From: Dickeya aquatica
Lineage (GTDB): Bacteria; Pseudomonadota; Gammaproteobacteria; Enterobacterales; Enterobacteriaceae
DNA: 64,000 bases
Assembly (NCBI RefSeq): GCF_900095885.1
Contig: NZ_LT615367.1
Coordinates: forward strand, 3,782,001-3,846,000
Direction of reading: 5' to 3'
The position numbers and the translations under genes are program-made. Below are positions 1-9,936 of this stretch, one piece after another. Under the pieces are notes generated by a model. That model ran no database searches and was not told where the DNA came from. It worked only from the letters and a program-made list of their open reading frames with translations. The stretch's first letter is position 1. Each line of letters begins with the position of its first letter.

Positions 1-102
1 AGTATCAAGCAGGGGTCGGATGGCAAGCTGCACATCGCGTTTACCTACTTCCGCCAGGCGATTAAGTACGTCAGCGTCAGCGAAGCGTGGGTCAAAGGTT
101 AA
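1..102 (+). CDS. C-terminal end of a sialidase/BNR-repeat-like protein (partial)
   Basis: An open frame enters from the window edge and stops at TAA 100-102, giving the last 33 residues of a protein. The segment GSDGKLHIAFTYFRQAIKYV resembles the final blade of BNR-repeat or exo-sialidase-like glycoside hydrolases, in which a DGxLHIAYTY..R..IKYV pattern is common. That is family knowledge applied to a short fragment; the rest of the gene lies outside the window. The two genes that follow (YhcH family and an SDR dehydrogenase) are typical partners of sugar-acid catabolism, which fits a glycan-degrading neighbour. Substrate cannot be told. Confidence 0.55.
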   Translation, partial: SIKQGSDGKLHIAFTYFRQAIKYVSVSEAWVKG

Positions 103-117
103 TATCGCCCCACCTCT

Positions 118-140
118 CCCTCCCCTGCTTGCGGGGAGGG
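118..140. terminator. GC-rich hairpin after the sialidase-like gene
   Basis: Perfect inverted repeat CCCTCCCC / GGGGAGGG around a 7-nt loop, 15 bp after the stop codon. It is followed by AAAAA on the plus strand, so the uridine tract would suit minus-strand transcripts; on the plus strand it may be a weak terminator or an mRNA 3' stabiliser. Confidence 0.4.
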
Positions 141-186
141 AAAAACGCTGGCTCGCCCATTTCCCCTACTTGCTAAGGAACCGCTT

Positions 187-660
187 ATGATCGCAGGTAA
201 TCTGAATCATCTGCCGCTGGCAACGCTACCCGAACCGCTGTGGCACATTCTTTCTGGCTTCACGCTGGCACAGTTAAACGCCTTGCCGGAAGGCAAATAC
301 CAGCCGGACGGCGTTGACTGGTTCTACTCCATCGGCACCGTATCCACCGCCCCGAGAGCCGGGCGTCATACCGAATTTCACCGCCGTTTTCTCGACATCC
401 AGCTAGTTCTGGCAGGCGAAGAGATAATCGGCTACGACCTGAACGACGCCCGCGATCGTCCTGCGACCGAGCGCAAACCGGATCTGTTTATTCTGGAACA
501 ACCACAGGTGCCGCACGCCATCCGGCTCAGTGCCGGGGATTTCGTCACGTTTTATCCCGGCGAGCCGCATCAGGCACTGTGCGCCATTGATGACACACCG
601 GCTGCGGTGAAAAAAGCGGTGTTCAAAATCCCGCTCGGGCTGCTGCATTCACAGGAGTAA
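187..660 (+). CDS. YhcH/YjgK/YiaL family protein (DUF386)
   Basis: 157 residues, the usual length for this small cupin-like family (about 150 aa). The middle holds the family pattern HRRFLDIQLVLAGEEIIGY followed later by FYPGEPHQ, whose histidines and glutamate line the metal pocket in solved homologues. Family members sit in sialic-acid, sugar-acid and cell-wall sugar operons and may act as anomerases or isomerases, but the reaction is not settled. The start at 187 has an AAGGA ribosome site 7-8 nt upstream. The gene is 5 bp from the following dehydrogenase, so the two are likely cotranscribed, probably with the sialidase-like gene upstream. Confidence 0.85.
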   Translation: MIAGNLNHLPLATLPEPLWHILSGFTLAQLNALPEGKYQPDGVDWFYSIGTVSTAPRAGRHTEFHRRFLDIQLVLAGEEIIGYDLNDARDRPATERKPDLFILEQPQVPHAIRLSAGDFVTFYPGEPHQALCAIDDTPAAVKKAVFKIPLGLLHSQE

Positions 661-665
661 ACCGC

Positions 666-1349
666 ATGTCAGACGCGAAACGGGCGCTGATCACCGGCAG
701 CAGTTCCGGTATCGGTGCGGCCATTACCACGACCCTGCTGGCAGAAGGCTGGAAAGTGATTGGTGTATCACGCAAGCCCGGCATGCATCAGCATCCCAAC
801 TTCACGCATCACGCACTGGATATTACTGACCTGTCGGCACTCGCTGACTGGCTCGATAGCCTGCCAGCCCTTGATGCCGTGGTGCACGCGGCGGGGGCCA
901 TGAAAGCCGCCAGGCTAGGCCAGCTGGACTACGCCGACAGCGCACAGTTGTGGAAGCTGCACATTCAGGTAGCTGAGGTGCTGGCTGACCGGCTGGTGAG
1001 TAAACTGCCGCAGGGCGGGCGCATCGTGCTGTTAGGCAGCCGCACAGCCAGCGGAGCCGCCGGACGCAGCCAATATGTTGCCACCAAGTCAGCGATGATT
1101 GGCATGGTGAGAAGCTGGGCGGCAGAGCTGGCTCCCTGCGGCATTACCGTGAATATCGTGGCTCCGGGGGCAACAGAAACACCGATGCTCCACCAGCCCG
1201 GCAGACAAAGTTCGCCGCCGAAGCTGCCACCGATTGGCCGGTTTATCCAGCCACAGGAAGTCGCTTCGCTGGTAGCCTACCTGCTCTCGCCAATGGCATC
1301 CGCCATTACCGGGCAACAGCTGGTCATCTGCGGTGGGGCCTCGCTCTGA
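666..1349 (+). CDS. Short-chain dehydrogenase/reductase (SDR)
   Basis: 227 residues, a classical SDR length. The N-terminal Rossmann fold shows TGSSSGIG (TGxxxGIG, NAD(P) binding), the middle shows AVVHAAGAM in place of the usual NNAG, and the active site shows YVATK (YxxxK) preceded by a serine in GSRTASG. PGATETPM is the usual PG..xT segment after the catalytic lysine. The substrate cannot be deduced. It follows the YhcH-family gene by 5 bp with an AGGAG ribosome site inside the end of that gene, so a shared role in sugar or sugar-acid metabolism is plausible by context only. Confidence 0.88.
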   Translation: MSDAKRALITGSSSGIGAAITTTLLAEGWKVIGVSRKPGMHQHPNFTHHALDITDLSALADWLDSLPALDAVVHAAGAMKAARLGQLDYADSAQLWKLHIQVAEVLADRLVSKLPQGGRIVLLGSRTASGAAGRSQYVATKSAMIGMVRSWAAELAPCGITVNIVAPGATETPMLHQPGRQSSPPKLPPIGRFIQPQEVASLVAYLLSPMASAITGQQLVICGGASL

Positions 1350-1400
1350 CTTCGTGATGACCGGTAACAGACCGTGTTCACGTCGTCGCCTTATCGACAA

Positions 1401-1430
1401 GCTCCGGCCTCGCACCCAGGCCGGGGCTTC
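1401..1430 (+). terminator. Probable terminator of the SDR gene
   Basis: Inverted repeat GCTCCGGCCT / AGGCCGGGGC (one G-T pair) with a 7-nt loop, followed by TTCTGTCATT. The uridine tract is poor, so strength is uncertain. It separates the plus-strand sugar genes from the convergent chemoreceptor. Confidence 0.5.
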
Positions 1431-1461
1431 TGTCATTGCTGAGGTTGAACAATGATCTGCG

Positions 1462-3069
1462 TTATCTCAGACGCAATACCGCACCTGACGATGTTAAACC
1501 CGACACATGTTCATCAAGGGTAAACTGGCTGACGGACTGTTTAAGCTGATGTGAGTGCGTTTCCAGATAAGCCGTTTCTGTCGTCGTCTGCTCAACCATC
1601 GCCGCATTTTGCTGGGTCGAGCGCTCCATTTCGCTAAGCGCCTGCGCTATCTCTTGCGTGGCAACAGATTGCTCCGCCGAGGTATCTGCAATTTTACTGA
1701 TAAATTCACTCGATAAATCAACAGCCTGATTAATTCGCTGCATCGCTTCGGCCGCCCGACTGATTTCGCTATACCCGGCACCGATCTGGCCGGATGACGC
1801 CTCAATGAGTTTTTTGATCTCGTGTGCCGACGAGGTGGTTTTCTGTGACAACGCACGAATTTCCGCCGCCACGACGGAAAACCCGCGCCCAACCTCTCCG
1901 GCGCGGGCGGCCTCAACGGCGGCATTAATCGCCAGAATATTGGTCTGAAACGCGATGCCCTCAATCACTTTGGTGATGGACGAAATACTGTCGGAGTGCT
2001 GTTTAATACTCTCCATGGTACTGACAATTTGGTTCACCTGCTGATAGCCCTGATGTGTTTCATTCGCGGCATTCTCTGATAACTCGCTGGCCTGTCTGGC
2101 ATTGGCGGCATTCTCCCGTACGGATGCCGACACCTGCCCCATCGCCGAGGACGTTTGCTGCAAGGCTGCCGCCTGCGTATCGGTACGCTGTGACAAGGCT
2201 GCACTGCTTTTGCTGATGTTCTCACTGGCAGCCGTCACCCCATCGGCGCTATTGAGCACATTGGCCACTATCGCTATCAATGACTGGCGCATCGTTTCTA
2301 TCGCGGCCATCACACTGTGCTGCTGCTTTTCATCAATGGCCGTTTTCACCGCCAAATTACCGGAGGCAATCGCCCGGGTCATCGCCAGCAACACCGCAGG
2401 CTCTGCGCCTAATGCCTGAAGAATACGGCGTCGGGTTGTCAGCATCGCTAATGCACCCAGTAATATGGCCACCAATAAAATAACGGGCATCGCCACCGTA
2501 AAATATCGGGCTGTGTCTCTGGCTGAGTGCGTTAATTGATTATTCTGAGCCGCTTTATCATTAATGAATGCATTCACATCAGCCAGCCATTGCACAAAGG
2601 TACCTCGCCCTTCATTCAATAATAAAATACGTGCTACATCCGTTTTCCCCTCGCTTTGCAGACGAATCAGTTTCTCAATAATCGCGCGGGTTTTACTGTC
2701 TGAACGCTGAATATTCTGATACAACTGCTTTTCTTTTTCTGTCGCTTCCAATTGGCGTAACATCACCTCAAGCTGGGTATCTGACTGTTGGTAAAATCTC
2801 GACAACTCATTAATATTATTAACAATGCCAGGCAATTCCTGTTTATCGGCGATCAGTAAATCACGCACCGCAATCGACCTGTCATGCACACTGCCACGCA
2901 AGTTCACGGCATAAAATTGCTTCACGCTGTTTTCATCATTAATTTCAGTTAATATTGAACTGATATGACGAATAGTCAGTAGCCCCAACACGCCCAACAA
3001 AACACTAACGACAATCGGAATAATAAAGCCAACAACAATTTGTTTTTTTACCGTCATGGTATTTTTCAT
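1462..3069 (-). CDS. Methyl-accepting chemotaxis protein
   Basis: 535 residues from an ATG with GGAGG 4 nt upstream; a frame open 11 codons further upstream lacks this site. The order is typical of Tar/Tsr-like receptors: membrane segment at about residues 10-32, periplasmic four-helix ligand-binding domain, second membrane segment near 190-215, HAMP linker with GNLAVKT, then the cytoplasmic signalling hairpin with [19 protein letters not shown], the near-invariant CheA/CheW contact tip. Glutamine- and glutamate-rich helices flank the tip as methylation sites. The C-terminus ends in LRLR, not the NWETF-type tail that tethers CheR and CheB, so it resembles a low-abundance receptor. The ligand is unknown. 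Soft-rot bacteria carry many such receptors. Confidence 0.95.
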   Translation of the reverse strand: MKNTMTVKKQIVVGFIIPIVVSVLLGVLGLLTIRHISSILTEINDENSVKQFYAVNLRGSVHDRSIAVRDLLIADKQELPGIVNNINELSRFYQQSDTQLEVMLRQLEATEKEKQLYQNIQRSDSKTRAIIEKLIRLQSEGKTDVARILLLNEGRGTFVQWLADVNAFINDKAAQNNQLTHSARDTARYFTVAMPVILLVAILLGALAMLTTRRRILQALGAEPAVLLAMTRAIASGNLAVKTAIDEKQQHSVMAAIETMRQSLIAIVANVLNSADGVTAASENISKSSAALSQRTDTQAAALQQTSSAMGQVSASVRENAANARQASELSENAANETHQGYQQVNQIVSTMESIKQHSDSISSITKVIEGIAFQTNILAINAAVEAARAGEVGRGFSVVAAEIRALSQKTTSSAHEIKKLIEASSGQIGAGYSEISRAAEAMQRINQAVDLSSEFISKIADTSAEQSVATQEIAQALSEMERSTQQNAAMVEQTTTETAYLETHSHQLKQSVSQFTLDEHVSGLTSSGAVLRLR

Positions 3070-3350
3070 ACTGCCTCCGGTGCCAACGTAATCAATCACC
3101 ATTTATTTTCATTTCAGTCGTATTTTTATTTCATACTAAGTTAAATTAGCGCGGTAATCGATAGGTCAGTACATCGTCTCATGCTATTAATACGATTGGA
3201 GACAATGATATAACGGCCATAACACGGCCAACGGCGACACTCTGTGGCTCATTTTGGCAACCGGCTCCCCCTGACCACTACACCCCGTCAGCACAGATAA
3301 CACCGGCTGCCACCAGCGAGTCATGCCCGCAGGAAAATGCACGGTTGCTG

Positions 3351-3713
3351 TTAGCGCTTATCGATAAATGCGCGGTATTTCTCCAGCAACGCCAGAAAAT
3401 CATCCAGCCCGCACAGCGACAGGCTTTCCTCATCGTAATAGCTCATGCCCTCTTCCAGCTCGTCGGTTTCAAACGCCAGTTGGTTAGCGCGCACCATCAC
3501 TTCTTCGCTGTCCAGCAGTAGTGTGTATTCATGACCGGCACGCTCCCACTGGCGTTCGCTGCCAGAAAGCTCACGCACGGCGGCCTCAACTTCATCCAGC
3601 ACCGCCTGTTCACCTTTGACTTCTTCATTTAACCAGTGGCCAACGGCTTCATGCCCCATCGACATGCGCACCACGACCTGCCCGGTCACATCACGTAAAA
3701 ATTCATAATCCAT
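3351..3713 (-). CDS. yacL: UPF0231 family protein YacL
   Basis: 120 residues, matching E. coli YacL in length and in its start MDYEF. The ATG at 3713 is preceded by AGGAG and is preferred over a start 15 codons upstream. The protein is acidic and has no recognised catalytic motif; its function is unknown. It lies downstream of acnB on the same strand, as in E. coli, but a strong terminator (3782-3808) separates the two. Confidence 0.92.
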   Translation of the reverse strand: MDYEFLRDVTGQVVVRMSMGHEAVGHWLNEEVKGEQAVLDEVEAAVRELSGSERQWERAGHEYTLLLDSEEVMVRANQLAFETDELEEGMSYYDEESLSLCGLDDFLALLEKYRAFIDKR

Positions 3714-3781
3714 GTTCGTTCTCCTGTGTTCCACCGGTACATTTACGCAGGTGGCCAATGTACTCTGGCGGTAAAAAGAGC

Positions 3782-3808
3782 AAAAAAGGGAGACCTCTCG
3801 GCCTCCCT
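3782..3808 (-). terminator. Rho-independent terminator of acnB
   Basis: On the minus strand an 8-bp stem GGGAGGCC / GGTCTCCC (one G-T pair) with a GAGA tetraloop is followed by TTTTTT. It lies 28 bp after the acnB stop codon. Confidence 0.88.
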
Positions 3809-3835
3809 TCCTTTGTGACGACGAACTATAGCGAT

Positions 3836-6433
3836 TTAGACGGCCGTCTGGAAGATAACCTTGTCAGCTTTATCAGCGTATTGCTGCAACTGATCAAAGT
3901 TGAGATAACGGTAGGTATCCGCTGCCGTTTTATCTACCTGCGCCATATATGCCTGATACTCTTGCGGCGTTGGCAGCTTCCCTAACAGGGCTGCCACAGC
4001 GGCCAGTTCGGCTGAAGCCAGGTACACGTTAGCCCCATTGCCCAGACGGTTCGGGAAGTTACGGGTCGATGTGGAAACGACAGTTGAACCATCGGCCACA
4101 CGCGCCTGATTACCCATACACAGCGAACAGCCAGGGATTTCAACCCGAGCACCACTCTTACCAAATACGCTGTAGTAACCCTCTTCGGTCAGTTGTGCTG
4201 CATCCATACGGGTCGGCGGAGCCACCCACAGGCGCGTTGGTAACTGACCTTTGTTTTGATCCAACAGTTTGCCTGCGGCACGGAAATGGCCGATGTTGGT
4301 CATACAAGAGCCGATAAACACTTCATCGATCTTGTCGCCCTGCACATCAGACAGCAAACGCGCATCATCGGGATCGTTCGGCGCACACAGAATCGGCTCT
4401 TTGATCTCATCAAGATCAATGTCGATCACTGCGGCGTATTCCGCATCGGCATCAGCCTCAAGCAACTGCGGGTCTGCCAGCCATTTTTCCATGCCCTGAA
4501 TACGGCGCTCCAGCGTGCGGCGGTCGCCATAACCTTCAGCAATCATCCACTTCAGCAGCACAATATTCGAGTTCAGGTACTCGATAATCGGCTCTTTATT
4601 CAGCTTGATGGTACAGCCTGCCGCCGAGCGTTCAGCCGAGGCATCCGTCAGTTCAAACGCCTGCTCGACTTTCAAGTCTGGCAAACCTTCGATTTCCAGA
4701 ATGCGCCCGGAGAAGATGTTTTTCTTGCCTTTCTTCTCAACGGTCAGCAAGCCTTGTTTGATAGCGTAGAACGGGATCGCATGAACCAGATCACGCAGGG
4801 TAATGCCCGGTTGCATCTGGCCTTTAAAACGCACCAGCACCGATTCCGGCATATCCAGCGGCATCACGCCGGTTGCAGCGGCAAACGCCACCAGACCAGA
4901 GCCAGCCGGAAAAGAGATACCAATCGGGAAACGGGTATGAGAGTCACCACCGGTGCCAACGGTATCAGGCAGCAGCATGCGGTTAAGCCAGGAGTGGATA
5001 ACACCATCCCCCGGACGCAGCGACACACCGCCACGGTTCATGATGAAGTCCGGCAGGGTATGGTGAGTCGTGACATCGACCGGCTTTGGATAGGCTGCGG
5101 TGTGGCAGAATGACTGCATCACCAGATCAGCGGAGAAGCCGAGACACGCCAAATCTTTCAACTCGTCGCGGGTCATCGGGCCGGTGGTATCTTGCGAGCC
5201 GACTGACGTCATTTTCGGTTCACAATAGGCACCAGGACGAACGCCAGTGACGCCGCACGCACGGCCCACCATTTTCTGCGCCAGCGAGAAGCCGCGTTCA
5301 CTCAGCGCGACATCTTTCGCCTGACGGAATACCTCACTGTGCGGTAAACCGAGAGACTCACGCGCTTTCGCCGTCAAACCACGGCCGATAATCAGCGGAA
5401 TACGACCACCGGCACGGACTTCATCCAGCAGGACGTCGGTTTTCAGCTCAAAACTCGCCAGCAGTTCATTGGTTTCGTGATGACGCACTTCCCCCTTGTA
5501 CGGGTAGATGTCAATCACATCGCCCATATTCAGTTTGGTGACATCCACTTCAATCGGCAATGCACCGGCATCTTCCATGGTGTTAAAGAAGATAGGAGCA
5601 ATCTTGCCGCCCAGCACTACGCCGCCCGCACGCTTATTCGGCACGTTCGGGATATCTTCACCCATGAACCACAGCACCGAGTTAGTGGCGGATTTACGCG
5701 AAGAGCCTGTCCCGACCACATCCCCGACATACGCCAGTGGAAAGCCTTTCTCGTTGAGGGCGTCGATCTGTTTGATAGGGCCAACTGCGCCGGGTTGATC
5801 CGGTTCAATACCTTCACGGGCATTTTTCAGCATCGCCAGCGCATGCAGCGGAATATCCGGGCGTGACCAGGCATCTTGCGCCGGTGAAAGGTCATCGGTG
5901 TTAGTTTCACCCGTCACTTTAAATACGGTGACGGTGATTTTTTCAGCCAGTTGTTCACGGGAGAGGAACCATTCAGCATCAGCCCAGGATTTCACCACCT
6001 GTTGCGCATAGCTGTTACCTGCTTTGGCTTTTTCTTCCACATCATAGAAGTTGTCAAACATCAGCAGGGTATGAGACAACGCTTTCGCTGCAACTGCGGC
6101 CAACGCCGGGTTATCCAACGCGTCAATCAACGGATGAATGTTGTAGCCACCCTGCATAGTACCGAGCAACTCGGTTGCTTTTTCCGGGGTGACGAGAGGA
6201 GAAACCGTCTCGCCTTTGGTGATGGCAGCCAGGAAACCGGCTTTGACGTAGGCCGCCTCATCGACACCAGGCGGAACGCGGTTGACTAACAAATCGACTA
6301 AAAACTCTTCTTCTCCGGCGGGGGGATTTTTCAGCAACTCCACCAATGCCGCCATCTGCGAAGCCTCTAACGGTTTGGGTACGATCCCTTGTGCAGCCCG
6401 CTCGGCTACGTGCTTGCGATATTCTTCTAGCAC
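3836..6433 (-). CDS. acnB: Aconitate hydratase B
   Basis: 865 residues, identical in length to E. coli AcnB. It isomerises citrate to isocitrate in the cytoplasmic TCA cycle and can hydrate 2-methyl-cis-aconitate. The N-terminal helical HEAT-like domain is followed by the swivel domain and the catalytic domains. The [4Fe-4S] cysteines are visible in GSCMTNIGH and in CSLCMGN. The start is GTG (GTGCTAGAAGAA), as in E. coli, with AGGAGA 6 nt upstream. AcnB is also known to bind mRNA when its cluster is lost; nothing in the sequence here tests that. A divergent PrpD-family gene lies upstream. Confidence 0.98.
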   Translation of the reverse strand: MLEEYRKHVAERAAQGIVPKPLEASQMAALVELLKNPPAGEEEFLVDLLVNRVPPGVDEAAYVKAGFLAAITKGETVSPLVTPEKATELLGTMQGGYNIHPLIDALDNPALAAVAAKALSHTLLMFDNFYDVEEKAKAGNSYAQQVVKSWADAEWFLSREQLAEKITVTVFKVTGETNTDDLSPAQDAWSRPDIPLHALAMLKNAREGIEPDQPGAVGPIKQIDALNEKGFPLAYVGDVVGTGSSRKSATNSVLWFMGEDIPNVPNKRAGGVVLGGKIAPIFFNTMEDAGALPIEVDVTKLNMGDVIDIYPYKGEVRHHETNELLASFELKTDVLLDEVRAGGRIPLIIGRGLTAKARESLGLPHSEVFRQAKDVALSERGFSLAQKMVGRACGVTGVRPGAYCEPKMTSVGSQDTTGPMTRDELKDLACLGFSADLVMQSFCHTAAYPKPVDVTTHHTLPDFIMNRGGVSLRPGDGVIHSWLNRMLLPDTVGTGGDSHTRFPIGISFPAGSGLVAFAAATGVMPLDMPESVLVRFKGQMQPGITLRDLVHAIPFYAIKQGLLTVEKKGKKNIFSGRILEIEGLPDLKVEQAFELTDASAERSAAGCTIKLNKEPIIEYLNSNIVLLKWMIAEGYGDRRTLERRIQGMEKWLADPQLLEADADAEYAAVIDIDLDEIKEPILCAPNDPDDARLLSDVQGDKIDEVFIGSCMTNIGHFRAAGKLLDQNKGQLPTRLWVAPPTRMDAAQLTEEGYYSVFGKSGARVEIPGCSLCMGNQARVADGSTVVSTSTRNFPNRLGNGANVYLASAELAAVAALLGKLPTPQEYQAYMAQVDKTAADTYRYLNFDQLQQYADKADKVIFQTAV

Positions 6434-7166
6434 GACGTTCTCCTCGCTCTCATTGTCTAATTATGCCCGGCACTCAGTTCCAGGTTATTCCCCTACTTCA
6501 CGTTGCCGGTACGTTGGCTTTTGTTACCCTGCCCTGCGGGCCGTGACAAACCACTTTAACATCAGTCTTTAACATCAGTTTTTGCCGGGTTGTCACTCCT
6601 CCGATCACCGATTTGAGTGAACGGTATTGGATTCGTTTACACTGGCCCCGCCACGCAAATGATTTATGATCATTACCGATCTTGATGAATGAGCTGTGCG
6701 TGAATAGCCAAAACCAGCGGCCCAGTCCAGCTAATCGAGCATACCAGAGTTCAAACTGATTGTTAATTCGTTTACATTAAAGCAACATTTCATAAATAAG
6801 CTGCCCGTCACGGTTATTTTTATATTTTCGGTTCCCGTGTTGACGCAACGTACTCATACCTTTCATTTAACAGCGCTGTACCAGCACGATATCGGGACAC
6901 CAGCGCTCGCCGCGCAACCCGTAATTCAGTAAATGGGCTATAAAGGCCAGCATAGCAGTTGACATGAAAATCAACCATTGGGTAACCCACATAAACGAAA
7001 AGGATAATGAGAAAGAAAGCCCTGCGTCTGGCTCACTTGAGTCGTCAGGGTTTCCCCGTTATCGTCAACCGATGCCGCATACGATTTGCGGCCTATACTT
7101 GATGCCCTGTTCACGGCATTGTGCTTCTTCTTCATTCACCTGCAAATGACCCGAGCCGATATTACT
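6434..7166. other. Long intergenic region between acnB and a PrpD-family gene
   Basis: About 730 bp between divergent genes, with AT-rich stretches at 6760-6830. It must hold the acnB promoter and that of the plus-strand gene; no operator could be assigned with confidence. A 31-codon frame at 7007-7102 starts MRKKALRLAH behind AAGGA placed only 2 nt from its ATG, ends close to the next gene and has no recognised homology. A 61-codon frame from 6964 overlaps it and looks non-coding. Confidence 0.5.
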
Positions 7167-8495
7167 ATGTCTGCCCATTCCAGCCTCACCCGCCAACTGG
7201 CGGATCTTATTGTCTCAACGCAGCCTGAGACTCACGCCCTGCCTCTTGCCCGTGAGGGCGTCATCGATTTTCTCGCCTGCGTACTGCCCGTCTGGTATGG
7301 CGCGGTTGTCGATAGCGGCCTGACACCGCTAAAGTCTGTGTATAGCGGCCGCGACAGCCAGACTCGCAGCCTGCTGCTGGGCTACGCCGGTCACGCTCTC
7401 GATTTTGATGACTTCCACTCAGGGTTCCGCGGGCATCCCAGCACCGTTATTCTGCCAGCCCTGTTCGCACTGGCCAGTGAGCGCACCCTCACCGAAACCG
7501 CATTTCTCAGCGCCTATGTCATCGGTATAGAAACAGCCGGGCGGCTCGGATTGGCCGCCGGGCCGCGTCATTACAGCCTTGGCTACCATAACACCGCCAC
7601 GCTTGGCCCGTTGGCCGCTGCGGCAGCCGTATGCCATGCTTGCCGGGCATCCGCCGGGCAAACCGCGAATGCGCTCGGTATTGCCGCCACACAGGCAGCC
7701 GGGTTGCGTGCGCAATTCGGTTCAGCCATGAAACCGCTGCATGCGGGGCTGGCGGCTCGCGCTGGCTTAAGTGCTGCTCAACTGGCATTTGCCGGATTTC
7801 ACGGCAACCACGACACGGTGCTGGATGCCTTTCTCCTTGCCCACGGCGATGGCCAGCATCACAGTGAAGCGTTGATAGCCGATTGGGGAAAACCGTGGCG
7901 CATTGTTTCTCCTGGGCTCACCTTCAAGCGTTACCCCACCTGTGGCGGTACACACAGTGCGGCAGAAGCCGCCTTTCAACTACGGGCTGAGTGGCAGCGG
8001 CATACCAACCTGCCGTTTGAGCAGTTAGCCGCATCCGTTGAGCGAATCACCGTTTCCTTCCCGCCCGGTGGTGATGCTGCTCCATTTATCCATCAGGCCC
8101 GCACCGGTGTTGAGGGGCGTTTTAGTCTGGAATATGTGATTGCAGCGGCACTCATCAAGGGTGAATTACGCCTGGATCGCTTTAGTGAAAGCCCGGTTGA
8201 CGCGCATATCGCCGCACTGGCCAGCACCGTCACCCGAAAGCCTGACCTGAATGCACCACCGGATGAGCTAAACCCCGACGCGCGTTTTCATGACGTCAGC
8301 CTGTGGCTAAAAGGGGGAGACAGCCTGAACGCCAGAGTAAGCTGGCAGCAAACCGCCGCCATTCGAACAGATGTCACCGCCAAACTTGACCAGACGCTGG
8401 CACTGCTGCCGACCCTGCCCGCCAGCCAAATACGCCAGGCCAGCTTGCTGGCCGCACCGGGGTCACTATCAGCGCTGGTGAACGTGCTGTCATAA
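7167..8495 (+). CDS. MmgE/PrpD family protein (2-methylcitrate dehydratase-like)
   Basis: 442 residues from the ATG at 7167; ATG codons at 7146 and 7086 are alternatives and none has a good ribosome site, so the start is uncertain. The sequence has the PrpD fold signature: GHALDFDDFHSGFRGHPS near the N-terminus (GTxxHxxDxDD...HP in the family), YNTAT/YHNTATLGPLAAAAA, and FKRYPTCGGTHSAAEA. Known members dehydrate 2-methylcitrate or related acids, and many paralogues have other or unknown substrates. It lacks prpB and prpC neighbours. It is divergent from acnB, whose product can take the PrpD product onward, so a link through aconitate-like acids is possible but only inferred. Confidence 0.85.
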   Translation: MSAHSSLTRQLADLIVSTQPETHALPLAREGVIDFLACVLPVWYGAVVDSGLTPLKSVYSGRDSQTRSLLLGYAGHALDFDDFHSGFRGHPSTVILPALFALASERTLTETAFLSAYVIGIETAGRLGLAAGPRHYSLGYHNTATLGPLAAAAAVCHACRASAGQTANALGIAATQAAGLRAQFGSAMKPLHAGLAARAGLSAAQLAFAGFHGNHDTVLDAFLLAHGDGQHHSEALIADWGKPWRIVSPGLTFKRYPTCGGTHSAAEAAFQLRAEWQRHTNLPFEQLAASVERITVSFPPGGDAAPFIHQARTGVEGRFSLEYVIAAALIKGELRLDRFSESPVDAHIAALASTVTRKPDLNAPPDELNPDARFHDVSLWLKGGDSLNARVSWQQTAAIRTDVTAKLDQTLALLPTLPASQIRQASLLAAPGSLSALVNVLS

Positions 8496-8510
8496 CCGCC
8501 AATGTCGCCG

Positions 8511-8546
8511 GCCGTTTCGGTGCACACCCCGCTAGCGCACCGAACG
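8511..8546. terminator. Hairpin between convergent genes
   Basis: Inverted repeat TTCGGTGC / GCACCGAA around a 13-nt loop, placed between the stop of the PrpD-family gene and the end of the convergent hydrolase (its stop codon falls in the loop). It could end transcripts from both sides, but there is no clear uridine run. Confidence 0.45.
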
Positions 8547-9752
8547 CCCCGTTGACACACCCAGCATACTATCCAGCCAGTGAAATACCGCGTCCTGCTG
8601 TTCCTGATAAAACACATGTCCCAGTTCCGGCCAGATGCGCGTTTCCAGTTGTGCCTGCGCGTGTTGCGACTGCCATACCTGATGCAGGCGTTGATAAGCG
8701 GCTTCGACAACCGGTTGAGCAAACAAAGGGTCTTTGCCACCGTTGAAAAACAGCATCGGGCGCGGAGCGGCAATACTGGCCACATCAGGAAAATCAAGAT
8801 GTGCAGGCAAGCCGGGGTGCAGCATATAAAACGATGACTGACCGCGCAGAATGTTATTGCCAGGCACCATCAGCCCTTCATAGGTGCCCATCCAGGCGAT
8901 GGCGGCGCTGGCCGCCGCTTTATCGGATAACGCCGCCAGTTGCCAGGCCCGATACGCTCCCATCGAAAACCCGAGCACACCGACGCGTTTCGGGTCAACG
9001 TCAGGCAACGAGGCCAAAAAATCCAGCGCGCGCGTATCTTCATAGGCAACAAGGCCCGCCAGCGAGCGGCCAAGGTTAAAGAAATTGCTGGCCAGCGCCT
9101 GCTGTTGCTCGTATTTCAGCGGCCCCCGGTCACCGAATCCCAGTGCGTCCACGGCCAAGACTACATACCCTCGCCCGGCCAGTTCATCACCTACAAAACG
9201 CCCGGAGAAGTAGCGTTCTGCCCAGGCGGTGGCGGAGGCTATACGGCCCTCATCGCCCCACGGACGGACCATTTTCTCTTTACCGATGTCAAATTTCGCG
9301 CCGTGATCGTGCAGTAACAACACCGCCGGATGCGGCCCCGGCGTTTTCGGCACTAACAGTAATCCTGGCACCCGGCTTTCATCTGTGAGGTTAAAGGCTA
9401 CCTTTTGTGCGACATACGTCCCTCTATCCTGACTATCAATGACCTGGGGTGTAAAAGCGCGTCGGGAATCTGGCGTCAATAGCTGTGAGCGCACCACTTG
9501 TCTGGCGTGTTTCTGCCAGTCGGCAAAATGGTGATAACGCCCGGACAGCCAGGAGTCAGGATAAGTAAGCTGTTGTTTGAGTTGTGGATAGAACGTGGGC
9601 AACGCGTCATCGGTGATTGCACGCGTTGTGTAAGCAGCATCATTAGCCATAAGCGAAAAACTGACCAGACAAGCTATCAAGGCACTGAGAATACGACGTA
9701 AACTGAATTTTTTCATGGACGTTCTGATGAACGTTTTCATGCACACCGTCAT
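8532..9752 (-). CDS. Exported alpha/beta hydrolase (Abhydrolase_7 / dienelactone-hydrolase-like)
   Basis: 406 residues. The start at 9752 has AGGGAGA about 5 nt upstream; a second Met at 9716 lacks such a site. The N-terminus reads as a signal peptide with a long basic n-region, the hydrophobic ILSALIACLVSFSLMA and a likely cut after MANA-like residues, so the product is probably periplasmic. The hydrolase core shows PAVLLLHDHGAKFDIGKEK, the nucleophile elbow GFSMGAYR (GxSxG), an aspartate in NGGKDPLF and a histidine in LGHVFY as the triad. The GKEK segment is typical of a family related to acetyl-xylan and carbohydrate esterases. The substrate is unknown; a role in plant-polymer deacetylation is speculation. 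Confidence 0.85.
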   Translation of the reverse strand: MTVCMKTFIRTSMKKFSLRRILSALIACLVSFSLMANDAAYTTRAITDDALPTFYPQLKQQLTYPDSWLSGRYHHFADWQKHARQVVRSQLLTPDSRRAFTPQVIDSQDRGTYVAQKVAFNLTDESRVPGLLLVPKTPGPHPAVLLLHDHGAKFDIGKEKMVRPWGDEGRIASATAWAERYFSGRFVGDELAGRGYVVLAVDALGFGDRGPLKYEQQQALASNFFNLGRSLAGLVAYEDTRALDFLASLPDVDPKRVGVLGFSMGAYRAWQLAALSDKAAASAAIAWMGTYEGLMVPGNNILRGQSSFYMLHPGLPAHLDFPDVASIAAPRPMLFFNGGKDPLFAQPVVEAAYQRLHQVWQSQHAQAQLETRIWPELGHVFYQEQQDAVFHWLDSMLGVSTGRSVR

Positions 9753-9852
9753 GAGATCTCCCTAAATACCCAGCGGTTTCCTTTGTGGTGGCTAAGTGTA
9801 AAGCCCCGATAAACGCAGGACAGGGAGAAAAGTGAATTCTGGGAGCGGGATT

Positions 9853-9880
9853 AAAAAAAATCCGGCAACCAGTGCCGGAT
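9853..9880 (-). terminator. Rho-independent terminator of lpdA
   Basis: On the minus strand the stem ATCCGGCA / TGCCGGAT (8 bp, 5-nt loop) runs into eight T residues. A second GC hairpin (CTCCGCCG / CGGCGGAG, about 9909-9929) lies between it and the lpdA stop. Confidence 0.92.
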
Positions 9881-9936
9881 CTGCAACGCAATAGCAAGAA
9901 GCACCGCACTCCGCCGCCAGGCGGCGGAGCCGCAGA

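Noticed and set aside
6964..7149. 61-codon frame upstream of the PrpD-family gene
   Set aside because: No ribosome site and unusual composition; it overlaps another short frame and neither is supported.
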